From positions 46,461 through 110,460 of the forward strand of contig NW_024468517.1 in assembly GCF_001632365.1 (NCBI RefSeq): DNA of 64,000 nt. The letters run 5' to 3'. Position 1 is the stretch's first letter, and each line of letters opens with the position of its first letter. The notes under the pieces were generated by a model, which worked only from the letters and a program-made list of their open reading frames with translations, searched no databases and had not been told where the DNA came from. Both the position numbers and the translations under genes were made by a program. Shown in pieces: positions 10,954 through 23,047 of the stretch. Source of the stretch: Laetiporus sulphureus 93-53 (lineage: Eukaryota > Basidiomycota > Agaricomycetes > Polyporales > Laetiporaceae).

Positions 10954-11698
10954 ACGCGAATTTCCTCTCGATCTCTGCATTCGTCGCATGGCGTATATAT
11001 CGCTTCGCTGTCGCTGGTCGAGCAGTCGCGGTCCTCGGCATTTGATAAGGACTGATCACTGCATCTCTCGTCGCATGCTATACTCGCATCATTCTCGTTC
11101 CTGGTCTTCGCTCTCCACTCGTCCTCTCTTATTCGTAAGCCACGTCATACTAGACCATTCTCCCTTCCTGTACTGCACTTCTCATCAGGAATATTCATAT
11201 TAGCCCGATCGATGCCTCTATATTATAGAGATAGCCCGGTGAAGACGCACTATGCTGGTGCGGTTTAGTCGCCGAGCCGATGTCACAGTGGTATGGGAGT
11301 TGCTAGTGAGCAATTGGTTCGTCCTGGTGCGCCATGCTGGCAGCCATCCGAATCCGATGCTCAAGGAGAAGATGTACATTCAAGTCTAGAAGTATATACG
11401 AGGAATAGATGCTGCTCCTGGTATCACATAGAAATTATCGATGAACGAAAAGTGGACAGGACAGTCGCGACAGCACTCATTGAGTACTCAAGTACTCACA
11501 CGAGTCAAGCTCACTCTAATCCTCTGGCTCGTGAGGAATTGCATCCATCAACCTCGGATTATCCCTCACTAACTCGGTGCCAGTGTGCCATTACTAGTAA
11601 TACGACAGCGTTTTGTGCGGCTACATAGTTCAACTACAGTGAAAATTACACGTTTGAGTTCCTCTTTCGCCTCTCTCATTTACTGCGGACTTCGACAT
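10954..11698. other. Convergent 3' region between the gene at 9775 and THI4
   Basis: No gene or RNA recognised; expected to hold the two 3' UTRs. Confidence 0.4.
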
Positions 11699-12895
<1,197 letters not shown>

Positions 12896-14858
12896 TTTTC
12901 TCGACGAGTACTGTAGACGGGATGCTCGAAGTGTAGGATCGGAAGAGGGTCCGGATGAACTCGACGCTCGTTGGCCGGTATTTATCAAGACGGAACTAGG
13001 GAGGACCCCCGTCAAATGATCACGGATCGCCCGAGAGGAGCTGCCCCAAAGAAGCGGTCGGTGGAACGTGCTTCGCGGAGTCGAGGGCCGCAATTGACAA
13101 TGCTTCCGGGTCGGTGACTGGTCATCGGATGAGATTTCAGCAATCCCCCCTCCCCCCAACGTCGCTGACTTCAAATTCTGTTTTGCGTTATGATATCATA
13201 TAAAGCTGGAAAGCTGGAGCGAGCAAGCGGGAGCACAAGTACGTTTGCGGGCCAACGATTGCACGTCGGGACATCTAAAGAACGAGCATGTTGCATCACG
13301 TCAACCCTAACTGTTCACAAACTCGGCTGTTAATTGACTTTCACTCCGAGAACTTCCTCTACCTTGTAATTTGTGACGTCGATCAGAATACACGGTCGGC
13401 CGCCCTCCTCCGGTCACTGTTGCAAGCGATCGTTTCTCATCCCGCCTGACAATATGACTCGACATAGCGACCAGCAAAGCAAGTATACAACCCAGCGTTC
13501 AACGAGATAAACGGCAGGTGCGGCCACCGAGCGTTGCATCTAGACATAATGGCCAGCTGAGCGCCATCCTATCTCTTGCGTTGAGCAGAACCAAGAATAG
13601 CGCATTCCTGAACCGTGAAGAAGCGGGATGAGTCATATCAGATAGAGGAGCACGGAAGACCGCTGGAGTCAGAAGCAGAGCATTTCCCAGTTCGTACAGG
13701 CTTGGCAGACTTGTTGTGCAATGCAAGGTCTTCACGTCGAATGCCCAGCTTCGGATTGAGCGGAGCTGGTCAAGCTGCTAGCCTAAGGGATAAAATACCG
13801 TTGAACCAAGGGCATGCAAGTCGCAATTGAGCCGGACTCATATGACAGGCCTTTTTAGAGACCAAGTACAATTGGACGTTTGCGAAATTGCGAAGTCAAT
13901 GAGAATTCCCTTTGTACCAGCTGATAACTCGACTACCACATAAGACATAGCGTGAAAACGAGCTGTACAACTTTGTGCCGCCTCCATACCGGCTAGTGCA
14001 GGTGGTGCTTAAAGCCAATACTTAAGTGACGCACGACGGAGACATTGACGGTCATTTGCCTCGGAAGCTGTCTCTTGGATTCCCATCGCCTGCGTATGCC
14101 TGTACCGCTATGACGGCAAGGCAAAGCCACTCCAGTTAACAGGGTTTTTGCTGCGACATTCGTCTTCATACTAGGAGCGATGGATAAGAATATACTGCGA
14201 CACAAAAGCCAACTTCAGCACGGATATATCGGCCGTGCCTCTTGCAAAAATGATGTCATCCGTATATGCAGAGCTGGCATTCCACGTCCATCGAGACGCA
14301 TTTGCGCCTTCGAGTTTGAGCTGTACAGCATGCGCAGGAACGGAGAGACTGAGCTAATACGAAGGCAAAGGTTCAACTTCAAGTTCTGTTCTGACGTTGC
14401 AGGCGGTGGATCGCACAAGCGCCCAGAGTATTCACCAGGTCAGCTTTCCCACGCTTGCAGACCTCTTTAAAAACCGTTCTATTGAAGCTCTTACCGGGAG
14501 ACGGTGTTTTTCTCTGATTAGCAAACAGTGATGGTACCACAATGAGATGTGTTTGCCTCGCCAGTGCGAACCCGACAGGATGTATCTTGGATGCTACTGT
14601 CCAGACAGGTGCCAGCTTCGGCACCGTGAACGCCGACAGTCACGACCGTGAGACGACTTGCTCTGATTTTCCATCTTACCAACGACACGCGGGTCCTTGC
14701 GAACAGCGCCTGGGATTTGGCACCATGGAGTTGACCTAGTCGGAAGTCCAAATGCCTCCCTCGAGTAGATATCAGAGGCTTCGCAAGCCACCATCCGACG
14801 CTAACCTGACTCGTCACTGTGCCCTAGCACGACCGTCGCGCCTCTCTCGCTAACCATC
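12896..14858. other. 2-kb intergenic region, divergent promoters of THI4 and ARO7
   Basis: No coding family, tRNA or repeat recognised. The THI4 side (12896-13200) is GC-rich with a TATA-like ATCATATAAAG near 13193. The rest has only short frames without motifs. Confidence 0.45.
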
Positions 14859-16043
14859 ATGGCGGCAGCCCAGCAGAACTTCACGCTCACCGACGACCCG
14901 CTGTCGCTGGACAGGATACGGTCCATCCTCACCCGTCTGGAGGACACGATCATCTTTGGCCTGATCGAGCGCGCCCAGTTCGCGCACAACCCGCGCATGT
15001 ACCGGCGCGGTGAGTTCCAGGAGCTGCTGGATGTCGGGTTCAAGGGCAGTTGGTTGGAATGGTTCTTGATGGAGATTGAGTCGTTCCATGGTACGCTTTA
15101 GTGTTGATGCCTCCGACACGCAGATCTCGCTGACGTATTGAGTCTTGCAGCTAAGGCACGGAGATACACAAGGTGCATATCATCTTTCGCCCGTTTGCAT
15201 CAATATCTGATCCTCGCGTTATACGGTCGCAGCCCGGACGAATATCCCTTCACAGATCCGGCCGAACTTCCAGCCCCCATCTTAAAGCCACTCGATATCC
15301 CGCAGATCCTGTACCCGAACAAGGTCAACGCAAATGCCTCCATCCTCAGCTTCTACACGCGGCACATCGTCCCGCGCATAACTCGCCAAGCAACGCTCAT
15401 ACTCGCAGCGGCGAAGCGTGCGCAGGGCATCATCGGCGACGACGAGTATGAGGACGACGGGAACTACGGAAGCGCGGCGGTGATCGACGTCGAGGTGCTG
15501 CAAGCGATCAGCAAGCGCGTGCATTACGGTGAGCGTCCGCTGCCCCGCACCTGTCTGATCAGGCGGATGTGTCCTGCAGATTGCTGATTGCGCCAATCCC
15601 CTGCTTGGTCTGTCCATGCGATCCGTGGTTTCACACCACTAGGCAAGTTCGTGTCCGAGTCCAAGTTCCGTGACGACCCCGCCGCATTCATCCCACATAT
15701 CCTGAACCCAAATCGAGCCGCTCTGGACGCGCTCATCACCAAGCCCGAAGTCGAGCGCAAGCTCCTGCAGCGCCTCCGCAAGAAGGCTGAGCTTTACGCG
15801 CTGAACTTTGCGCCGGACGGGCAGCCTATCGACGATGCTACGACACGCAAGATTGACGTCGATGGTGTGGTTGAGCTGTATGAACATTACATCATTCCGC
15901 TCACCAAGGAGGTTGAGGTGCGTGCGTTTACAAAACGAGATGACGTGGCTCATTCGGTGAGACAGGTCGATTATTTGCTTGTGAGACTAGGAGGGTTGTC
16001 GAAGGAGAATATCGACGAGTTGAGAGGCAGCAAGAATTCATGA
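14859..16043 (+). CDS. ARO7: Chorismate mutase
   Basis: This enzyme converts chorismate to prephenate at the branch to phenylalanine and tyrosine. Exons are 14859-15090, 15151-15172, 15233-15528, 15643-15917 and 15966-16043, giving 300 aa, close to the fungal AroQ-type length. Family landmarks are [25 protein letters not shown], then [20 protein letters not shown] (encoded across a 22-bp microexon), [11 protein letters not shown], and the end [15 protein letters not shown]. Intron 3 is 114 nt, longer than the rest. The start is the first ATG, followed by a short acetylatable Ala run. Fungal enzymes are usually inhibited by tyrosine and activated by tryptophan; this was not tested here. The THI4 gene lies divergently upstream and the septin-like gene converges from downstream. 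Confidence 0.95.
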
Positions 16044-16449
16044 ACACCGGACCATGGTGGCAATGCCGTAGATATCGACGCTAGATGCAATATTTCACCT
16101 ATGTATTAGTTCTATGCTTCATCAGCTCTCTTGCTTGATAAACAACAGAAACGTCATTTGGAAGTAGCACATATAATGGTAACAGCAACAGCGCGAAATG
16201 CGACCATTTGATGAATTATGTAAAGAACTGGATAACTGACGCATCAAGGGTATAATCTGACCAGCACAAGACTACAACTAGGAGTACAAAGCAGCAACAG
16301 GATCGGGGGTAACGTAGCTCGACAGACACTTCCAAGAACAAACAAATATGCATGGATAACGTTAGTATCATAACGTTAGTATCTAGAGGAACGGAAAGAA
16401 CTTTCAAGGAGCGTGTAAGCCAAGAGGACGGCATAATTTAGTGAAAGAT
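16044..16449. other. Convergent 3' region between ARO7 and the septin-like gene
   Basis: AT-rich 3' UTR-type sequence. It contains a perfect 14-bp tandem duplication at 16356-16383 (ATAACGTTAGTATC twice). Nothing else recognised. Confidence 0.5.
16356..16383. repeat. 14-bp perfect tandem duplication
   Basis: ATAACGTTAGTATC occurs twice head to tail in the 3' intergenic region downstream of the septin-like gene. Confidence 0.85.
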
Positions 16450-18760
16450 TCAAATCCCAAGATCTGCGAGTTGATGGCAAGGTGAGTTACAGAAACCTCA
16501 GACGGACCGGCCTACGTACCTGCCAGCAGTTTGCGCGTCTCCGCCTCTGTAAACTGAGAGGTCGCGCGCTTCGCAAGCAGCTTTTCGGTGCGGAACTGCT
16601 CATACAAGACTTCCCTCGTCCTGATCTTGAGCATCTGCGATCACGCACTCTACTCAACACACCAGGTCAAAGGTCCCCCGCAGCAGGTGCACGCACCTTC
16701 AAATGCGTCGACAGCACCGCAATCCTCATTGCGGCAAAATCGCAATGCGCAGGGTTGAGCACGTCGATCGTCCCCCACCTGAACTTGCGGGTGAACATGC
16801 CCTTCAGGTCAGCCGGTGGGCCGGCCAGATACGGGAGGGGAAGGTTGCGGTGGGAGATCGGGCTCGTAGGCGTCACTGGCGATGCCTGCGTCGACTCTGC
16901 CGTCGAAACCGCGTGGCCGTCCTCCGACAACGCTGTCGTGACGACTGTCCCAGTGTCGGTGTGGACGGAGCGACGATCTAGTCCAGGTGGAGGCGCGGGT
17001 GGCTTGAGTGGCCGCCCACGCCGGATGCGCTCGGGGCTGATGAGAGCGAAAGGCAGCTGAGCACCGAGGTCGTTCTTGAAGACCACATGCGCGGAAAAGC
17101 GCACGCTCGCGATGCTCTCTGCGTCCGTCGTGTCGGGCAGGGCCTGCTCGTGTGCCGCGAGCTCAGACAGGCTCATGCGGGAGCGCGAACGCGAACGCGA
17201 CGAACGGCGACCCTGCGCGTGCCGCGTGGGACGGAGCTTGATCACAGGACGCGAGCGCCGCTCCTCCACAGGTTCTTCCTCAGGCTCGCTGTCCTCATGC
17301 TGGGCAGAACCGTTAGCATCCTGGTGCGCTTCCACCTTCGTCGAGCGCTTGCTCGAGGGGTCTTCCTCCGGAACAGGCCCAAAGACGCCAAAGTCGAGAC
17401 CGGAACGGTGCAGATCACGTCGCACGGCCCGTTTCATTTCCGCGAGGGTGTCGTCCGTGAGCGAGTCTGCGTGTGCGATCACCGGGAGGACGTTTGCGCG
17501 TGTGGAGAGACGCTTGATTACTCGGAGGTCCGCGGGCGACATTGTCAGTTCGCTCGAGGACTCGTCGTCTGAGTCGTCCGAGGTGGAGTCGTCTGAGAAG
17601 GACGAGAGGTCCGGTGGGTGAGAGATGGTTGCTTGTGAACGTGTCTTTTCCGGAAGCGAGGACAAGGCACGCCGCAGTGAGGTGCTCATGATAGATTTAG
17701 GATCGATCATGTATATGCATCTAGGGAGCGAGTCGAGATGAATTTGAATCTGGTATACGAAATCGATGCTTCTTACAGATGCACGTGCTGGTCTCCCTTG
17801 CTTTGCCGAACTACCTTGGACTCCTGATTGGTGAGTTCAGCTCTGCGCGAGGCGAGAACATTCGCGAACCAAGAGATTAATGTAAATGAACGTGGCAACA
17901 TTTTAAACGTCGCCGGCGAAAGAGGCGTGCCGGAGGGGAGGGGAGGGAAAGATCAATCTGACGCAGAAGAGAAAACGCACCTCGCTCAACGTGTCCGCAA
18001 ACTGGGCATCGAGGTACTTGACGACTCCGGTGACCTGACGTTCGAGTCTGAGCTCGTGACCTTCATGAAAGTCAAGACCCGGCGTGTCGATCACGGAGAG
18101 CAGGATGCGATCGTATCGCGATTCGCAGATTTCCACGCACGTCGTCTGGATGGACTCTGTGCGTTTCGGTCTGCCGTTCAGGAAGCGATCCATCGACGCC
18201 TTCTGTTCGGGCGTGGCGGTTGGCGAGACATCGGCAGTGTCCAGCAGCAGCCGGAGAAGGGACGTCTTCCCTGTACCCTGAGCACCGACAACCTGCGACA
18301 ATCACATCACTACCCAGGATGGACAGGAGAAGAGCTGTGTACGACCACACACCATCACATTGAAGCTCGTCGGAGCGCGCACTTTACGCTGATTCACCCG
18401 CGTGCGAATGCGAGCAGGCTGCTTGCGCGTTTCAAATGCAGAAGGCGGAGGCGGCGGCGGGGGAGAAGTGTACAGTGCCGATATGGTCCCGCCCGCAGGT
18501 TTGTCTGGTAACGACCATGGTTTATGGAACGCAATGGGACCGGAGCCATCTGCACGAAAGAGAGTTTTGGCCGCACCTTTCGGGGGATCCGACGGCGATG
18601 CAGCGTCCGCTTGAGATACAGATGCTGGATCAACCAAGTTCTCCGGCCATGGTATTCCTTCGCTCGCCAGTTCCGGCAGGGACGGTGAAGTGCGAATGTA
18701 TGGCGGCCCACTCCGATCGGGCTCAGCCTTTGTACGCGACCTCCAGCGAAAGCCGAACAT
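16450..18760 (-). CDS. Septin-like GTPase, paralogue A (639 aa)
   Basis: Exons are 18760-18353, 18292-17981, 17823-17777, 17720-16697, 16634-16520 and 16463-16450, and all phases match. The N-terminal ~135 residues are Pro/Ser-rich and disordered, with a run of seven prolines. The G domain follows: P-loop VVGAQGTGKTSLLRLLLDT, switch II VIDTPGLDF, then CIYMIDPKSIM and the septin G4-region NVLPVIAHADSLT. A long charged insertion (about 150 residues, EEEPVEERRS and RSRSRS) separates this from the C-terminal septin element GMFTRKFRWGTIDVLNPAHCDF and THLKMLKIRTREVLYEQFR. Classical septins form membrane-associated filaments at the cell cortex; this divergent member may be a regulatory GTPase instead. 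The final exon has only 14 bp. A paralogue lies 2.5 kb upstream on the same strand. Confidence 0.85.
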
Positions 18761-19747
18761 GGCGTCGACGTTGGTAGCAGAGAAAGGGTATCAAAAAGGA
18801 ATGTGTGAGCGCTGCTCGTACGGCACGACCAGCGCAAAACTGTACACGACAAAGAGACGTCTAGGTCTACGAATGGTTACCTCCATCAACAATCATTTAA
18901 CCGCCCGTCCTTCCTCCCATTTTCGACTCAGCGGCGCGTGACCGCCGCCCATCTCCATATCAAGTAGGCGCCGTACTTCGCCCACCTGAGCCCGGGGAGC
19001 TTCCGTCTTCTCACTCTACCTCCACGCACACCACGCAGTCGCATCCCGTCCAGAGTCCTGCCAACTCTGATGGACTTCTGACCAGCTTCCGCAGCAGAAT
19101 CATGGGACCATCTCCTTCAGGCAATACGGTGCCACCGCACCTTGAATCCGACCGCGAACCTCACGACAGTTCTCCGTCTGGGTGCAGGGTCTCTATCATA
19201 CACAGGCTCCCGAGCGCGTCGAACAAGATCCGCTCAGGCGCAAGGCATCAACCTGCAGGCCCTCGTGTGAGCAATTCGAGGAGCATCCACCGATAGCGAT
19301 TGAATGGGCCATTCTCAGGACGGGGACGCGTCTGTGGTCACCCAGGTATAGTCAACGGAGAACGGCGCTGCCAGCGCTCCGCACATGCGCAGCCGAGCAT
19401 CGAGCTCGAGTTATCGCCATCGTCAAATTCTAGCAACACGAGACGCCAAGTCAACCGTGTCCCTCCCTTCCAAACGCCGCACGCCACCCGCCTCACGCAC
19501 CGCAGACGGCGGGCCAACGCCAGCAAGCCACTCGTTCAAAAGGCGGCCGTGTCACCGCCAATTGTCCGCTCCCAGAACTAGTACCAGCACGTTGATTCTT
19601 GATTTTGATGTCAATATATATAACTATGGTACACACCCCATTTGGTGACAACGGACTCTCATAAACCCAAGCAATGCAGCAGAAGAAAGGACAGTACAGA
19701 TGACAGTGGAAAAACTCTACAACAGTCCCGCGCACGAGGAAGGCTGC
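18761..19747. other. Intergenic region between septin-like A and the zinc-cluster gene
   Basis: Promoter side of septin-like A plus the 3' side of the upstream gene. Short frames only, nothing recognised. Confidence 0.45.
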
Positions 19748-22741
19748 TTACGGCGCTTGAGCGACCGCGATGGTCGCCCGGCCGTCGTCGGCCATCCGCA
19801 TTTTCTTCATCGGCTGTCCAACTTGGTCGGCAGCGCTCATATCTACTGCGAGGATGGTGCGGGTATATCCTCGCGGAGTCAGTGGTCTTGACGACGTAAA
19901 ATGTAACGGAGCGGTGGGCGAAGAGCGGGACGACGTTGACGTCGACGGCCCCGGAGTGACACCAGCACCCCTACTACCACGACTCCTGCTCGTCGACGGG
20001 TCGTTTACGTAGCTGCACGCCAACGAGCGCCTGGCGCAGCTCCCACACGTCGGATGCGCGCCATCGCACCTCGTCTTGCGCGCTAAACATTTGATGTAAA
20101 TCAAACGCTCGTCTCGTTCTGCTGCGCAAACACATACCTCGGCACACATTGCAGGCCACAATTTTCGAGCCATGACTGGACCGCCCGGTAGGCCTGCCTG
20201 ACGCCGCGGATGAGGCCCGCCGCCGCTGCGTCATCTGACCGTTCCCTGCCGGATCCTCTCGTTGCATGCTGGCAGGTGGGACAGAAAGCGTCACGATAGG
20301 CGGGAGCTCCGGCCGCGCCTCCGTAGACATTGCACCCATCGATGTCGTGTTCGTAATGGGAGGCAACACCGTCGACTGGTCGTCCGCCCGGTCGATCGCG
20401 CTGCTCAACGGCGGGAGCGACTCTGTCAGCAGCATGCTCACGTTCGAGTTTCGCCGCGAGGGAGTTTGAGAAACGACCTCAGGTGACTGCGAGGCGTTCT
20501 CCATATCCAATGTCGACTGCTCTTCCAAGCTCTCGCCCTCGCTCTCACTGCCCCCGAACTGTTTCCGCGACTTCGCGTTGCCACGGCGCTTGTTACTGGT
20601 CGTGTAATCGCACGGATGTGACCGCTTGAAGCATTGGCTGCATGCCGGTCTCCCGCCGTCGCACTTGAGCTTACGAGCTGCAATAGAATCCGTGTCAGTC
20701 CTGAGAGTGCAGAGGCATGGCTCACTTACAGCGGCAGAAATTGCACGCGACTGTGATCTTCTTCGCTCGGCCACGTTGTGATTCTGTGCGAGAGGAGAAA
20801 TGTCAGCACAGGGAGCGAGTCGACCCATCAAAACACGCCGTCACAACGACCCCAATGCTGTGTAAGAAGGAGAGGAGACTGACTCGTAGACGGCGGTGTT
20901 GCCGGAGACGTTTCCGAGAGCATCGCAGTAGGTTGAGACGCCATGACAGGAGGCGAAGCGCCATCACCGTTCAACGTGATACTAGGACGGGCGACCGGCT
21001 GAGACGGGAGATGTTGTTGAGGGGCCCCATGAGTCGTATCTATTGCGAGGATCGGTCGTGAGGCCTGCGAGAGAGGCGGGAGTCTGGTCGGCATTGGCAT
21101 AGACGGTTGTGCCGCGCGAGTCGGTGGTAGCGAGTGAAGAGGTTGTGGCACCTCTGCTCTGAACTTTTGGAGGAGGTACTCTCTGGTATACTTTTGAAGT
21201 GTCTGGCATGGAAGCGGAGACGTATGAAAAGATGTCAGCGGATACTACGAGGAACTTCCCGACCTTGATATGAGCAACTGTACCTGCATGTGATGAAAAA
21301 TGGCCCCGCGTAGATATACAAAATCGCAATGATTCACGTCCATGACATCGAGAAAACCCCATCTATAGCTCCGCGTGAACTTTCCTAGCACAATTTTAGA
21401 GAGCGTCGGAGATCTGCCATTAGAATACTGTTGCAAAGGAGTGTATTGCAGTGCAAGCTCGTGACGAGATGGAGTCGGTCTAGAAACCCCGTCGCTATGC
21501 GAATAAATATCTGGGGAGATCAGAGCAAATGGCAGGCGTAAGAAGGACGGGGACATCGGCGTCGAGGGAGGGGACGTTGCAGTCGAAGACGCGCCGTTGG
21601 TGTGGCTGGCGTACCCGTTCGTCGGCTCCGAGAGCTTGGGTGTCAGGTCTGTAGAATCTCGACGCTGATACTGTGGATACTGGGGGAACGTGTCCAAGTC
21701 GAAGATTCCAAACCCAATGCCGGCTTCCGCCAAGTCCCTGCGGATGGCCATTTTGACAGCGGCTAGACGATCATTCGTGAGCATGTCCGCACGCGCGACG
21801 ACAGGCAGGACGTTCACACGGGCGGACAGCCGACGAATGGTTGCAATGTCCTCCGCGGGCAATGTCGGGCGGCAGAGAAGCGGATTCGTCGTTACAGGTG
21901 GTTCCAGAATGACTGGCTCGGAATCTTGCATGGAAAGACTGTTCGTACGGGCGCGTGCTACAATAGGGACCGGGGGTGCTGACACGGAAGGAGGGACTAT
22001 GGATTCTGGGTCCAGAAAGTAGATGCACCTTGGCAGCATCCGGCACAGGATCAGATAGAATCATGCCTTATTTGGGATGTACGTGCGAGGAATACTTACA
22101 GATGAACATGATGATGGCCGGTCTGAGCCTTGCGCTCCTGTAGGAGAGAGAACGCTTTGGATAATAGGATCCCGGCGACAGCCACGAGGGGGACTTACGT
22201 CGTCGACGCTCTCCGCGAAACGCGCGTCTACGTGTCTGAGTATCTCCGCAACGGCTCTCTGGGACGAGGGCTCGTCGTCAAAGTCGAGGGAGGGCGTATC
22301 AATGAGCGTGAGGTTGAGGGGGCGCGGGTCGTCTGCGTCGTCGAGCGCGAAGGTGACGTCGATGGACACGGTCCTGACGTGCGAGGTATGGCCGCTGCAG
22401 CCCTGGACGAACTTGGCGACGGACGCGAGCTGGTCCATGGTGACGGTGTGAGAGACACAGCTGGTATCGAGGAGGAGGCGTAGAAAGGAGGTCTTGCCCG
22501 ACCGGCGTCCTGCAACCATGAGCGTGTAGCCGGTGGGTTCTCCGTCCATTCTAGGGGCGGGGGCGCTGCCACTTGGTATGGAGTGGGGAGGGCCGAGCTC
22601 CTCGGTGGCCAAGGGGTAGGGGCCGTCGACGAGGGGGATGTCGTCGCGGTGGGCCCTGTGGTCGAGGACGTCCATGGCCGCGGGGGGGACGGGGAGGAGG
22701 GATGGAGGAGGGGATGTGCGGGGGTGGGGGTTCGAGATCAT
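19748..22741 (-). CDS. Septin-like GTPase B in one frame with a double Zn2Cys6 regulator (857 aa if one gene)
   Basis: Exons are 22741-22199, 22137-22100, 22028-21284, 21202-20884, 20783-20730, 20677-20138 and 20082-19748. Total is 2574 nt with no stop and matching phase at each join. Residues ~1-570 are septin-like: P-loop VAGRRSGKTSFLRLLLDT, switch II LIDTPSLDF (Ser in place of the usual Gly), CIYFLDPES, NVLPVVARADMLT, RSYRWGFLDVMDVNHCDF and the septin end TLQKYTREYLLQKFR. After a Pro-rich linker come two Zn2Cys6 DNA-binding clusters, CNFCRSRKLKCDGG... and CNVCRARKTRCDGA..., each spaced C-x2-C-x6-C-x6-C-x2-C-x6-C. A Ser-rich tail follows. The alternative is two overlapping genes: ATG 20942-20944 (MASQPTAMLSE) would be a natural start for the regulator, and the septin part would end by retaining intron 20784-20883 (stop near 20828). 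Transcripts must decide. Confidence 0.7.
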
Positions 22742-23047
22742 AGAGCAGCCATCACAGCAAGGCCCGCGCCGAGATTAGACGCCGGCTCAGGCTGGCGATC
22801 CGAGGGCGGGAGTCCACCAATCAGAGAGCGTGTTACTGCGTCTTATCAAGGACTATTGCCCGCGCTATTAACCGCGTTACGTACGAGTACAACATCTCCA
22901 GTCTAGGCCCTAGCACGCTGTATTCTACCTATTAGACATTACTGTATCATCCCTCCTCAGGGTATACGCGTTTCTTACATACAGCGAGAGTGTCCACATG
23001 TGTCTCCGTCCGAGGATGAATCGACGCCCGAGCATCGCGTGCACATG
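22742..23047. other. Intergenic region, 306 bp
   Basis: Promoter of the septin-like B gene and 3' flank of the next Zn2Cys6 gene. No feature recognised. Confidence 0.4.

Noticed and set aside
12896..13200. TPP riboswitch upstream of THI4
   Set aside because: A segment on the minus strand vaguely resembles one riboswitch strand (GATAAATACCGGC), but there is no CTGAGA partner and no convincing fold.
20828..21151. Independent small gene at 20828-21151
   Set aside because: It is the septin-like B exon 20884-21202 read on into an intron; its apparent start is GTG within the septin C-terminal helix region.
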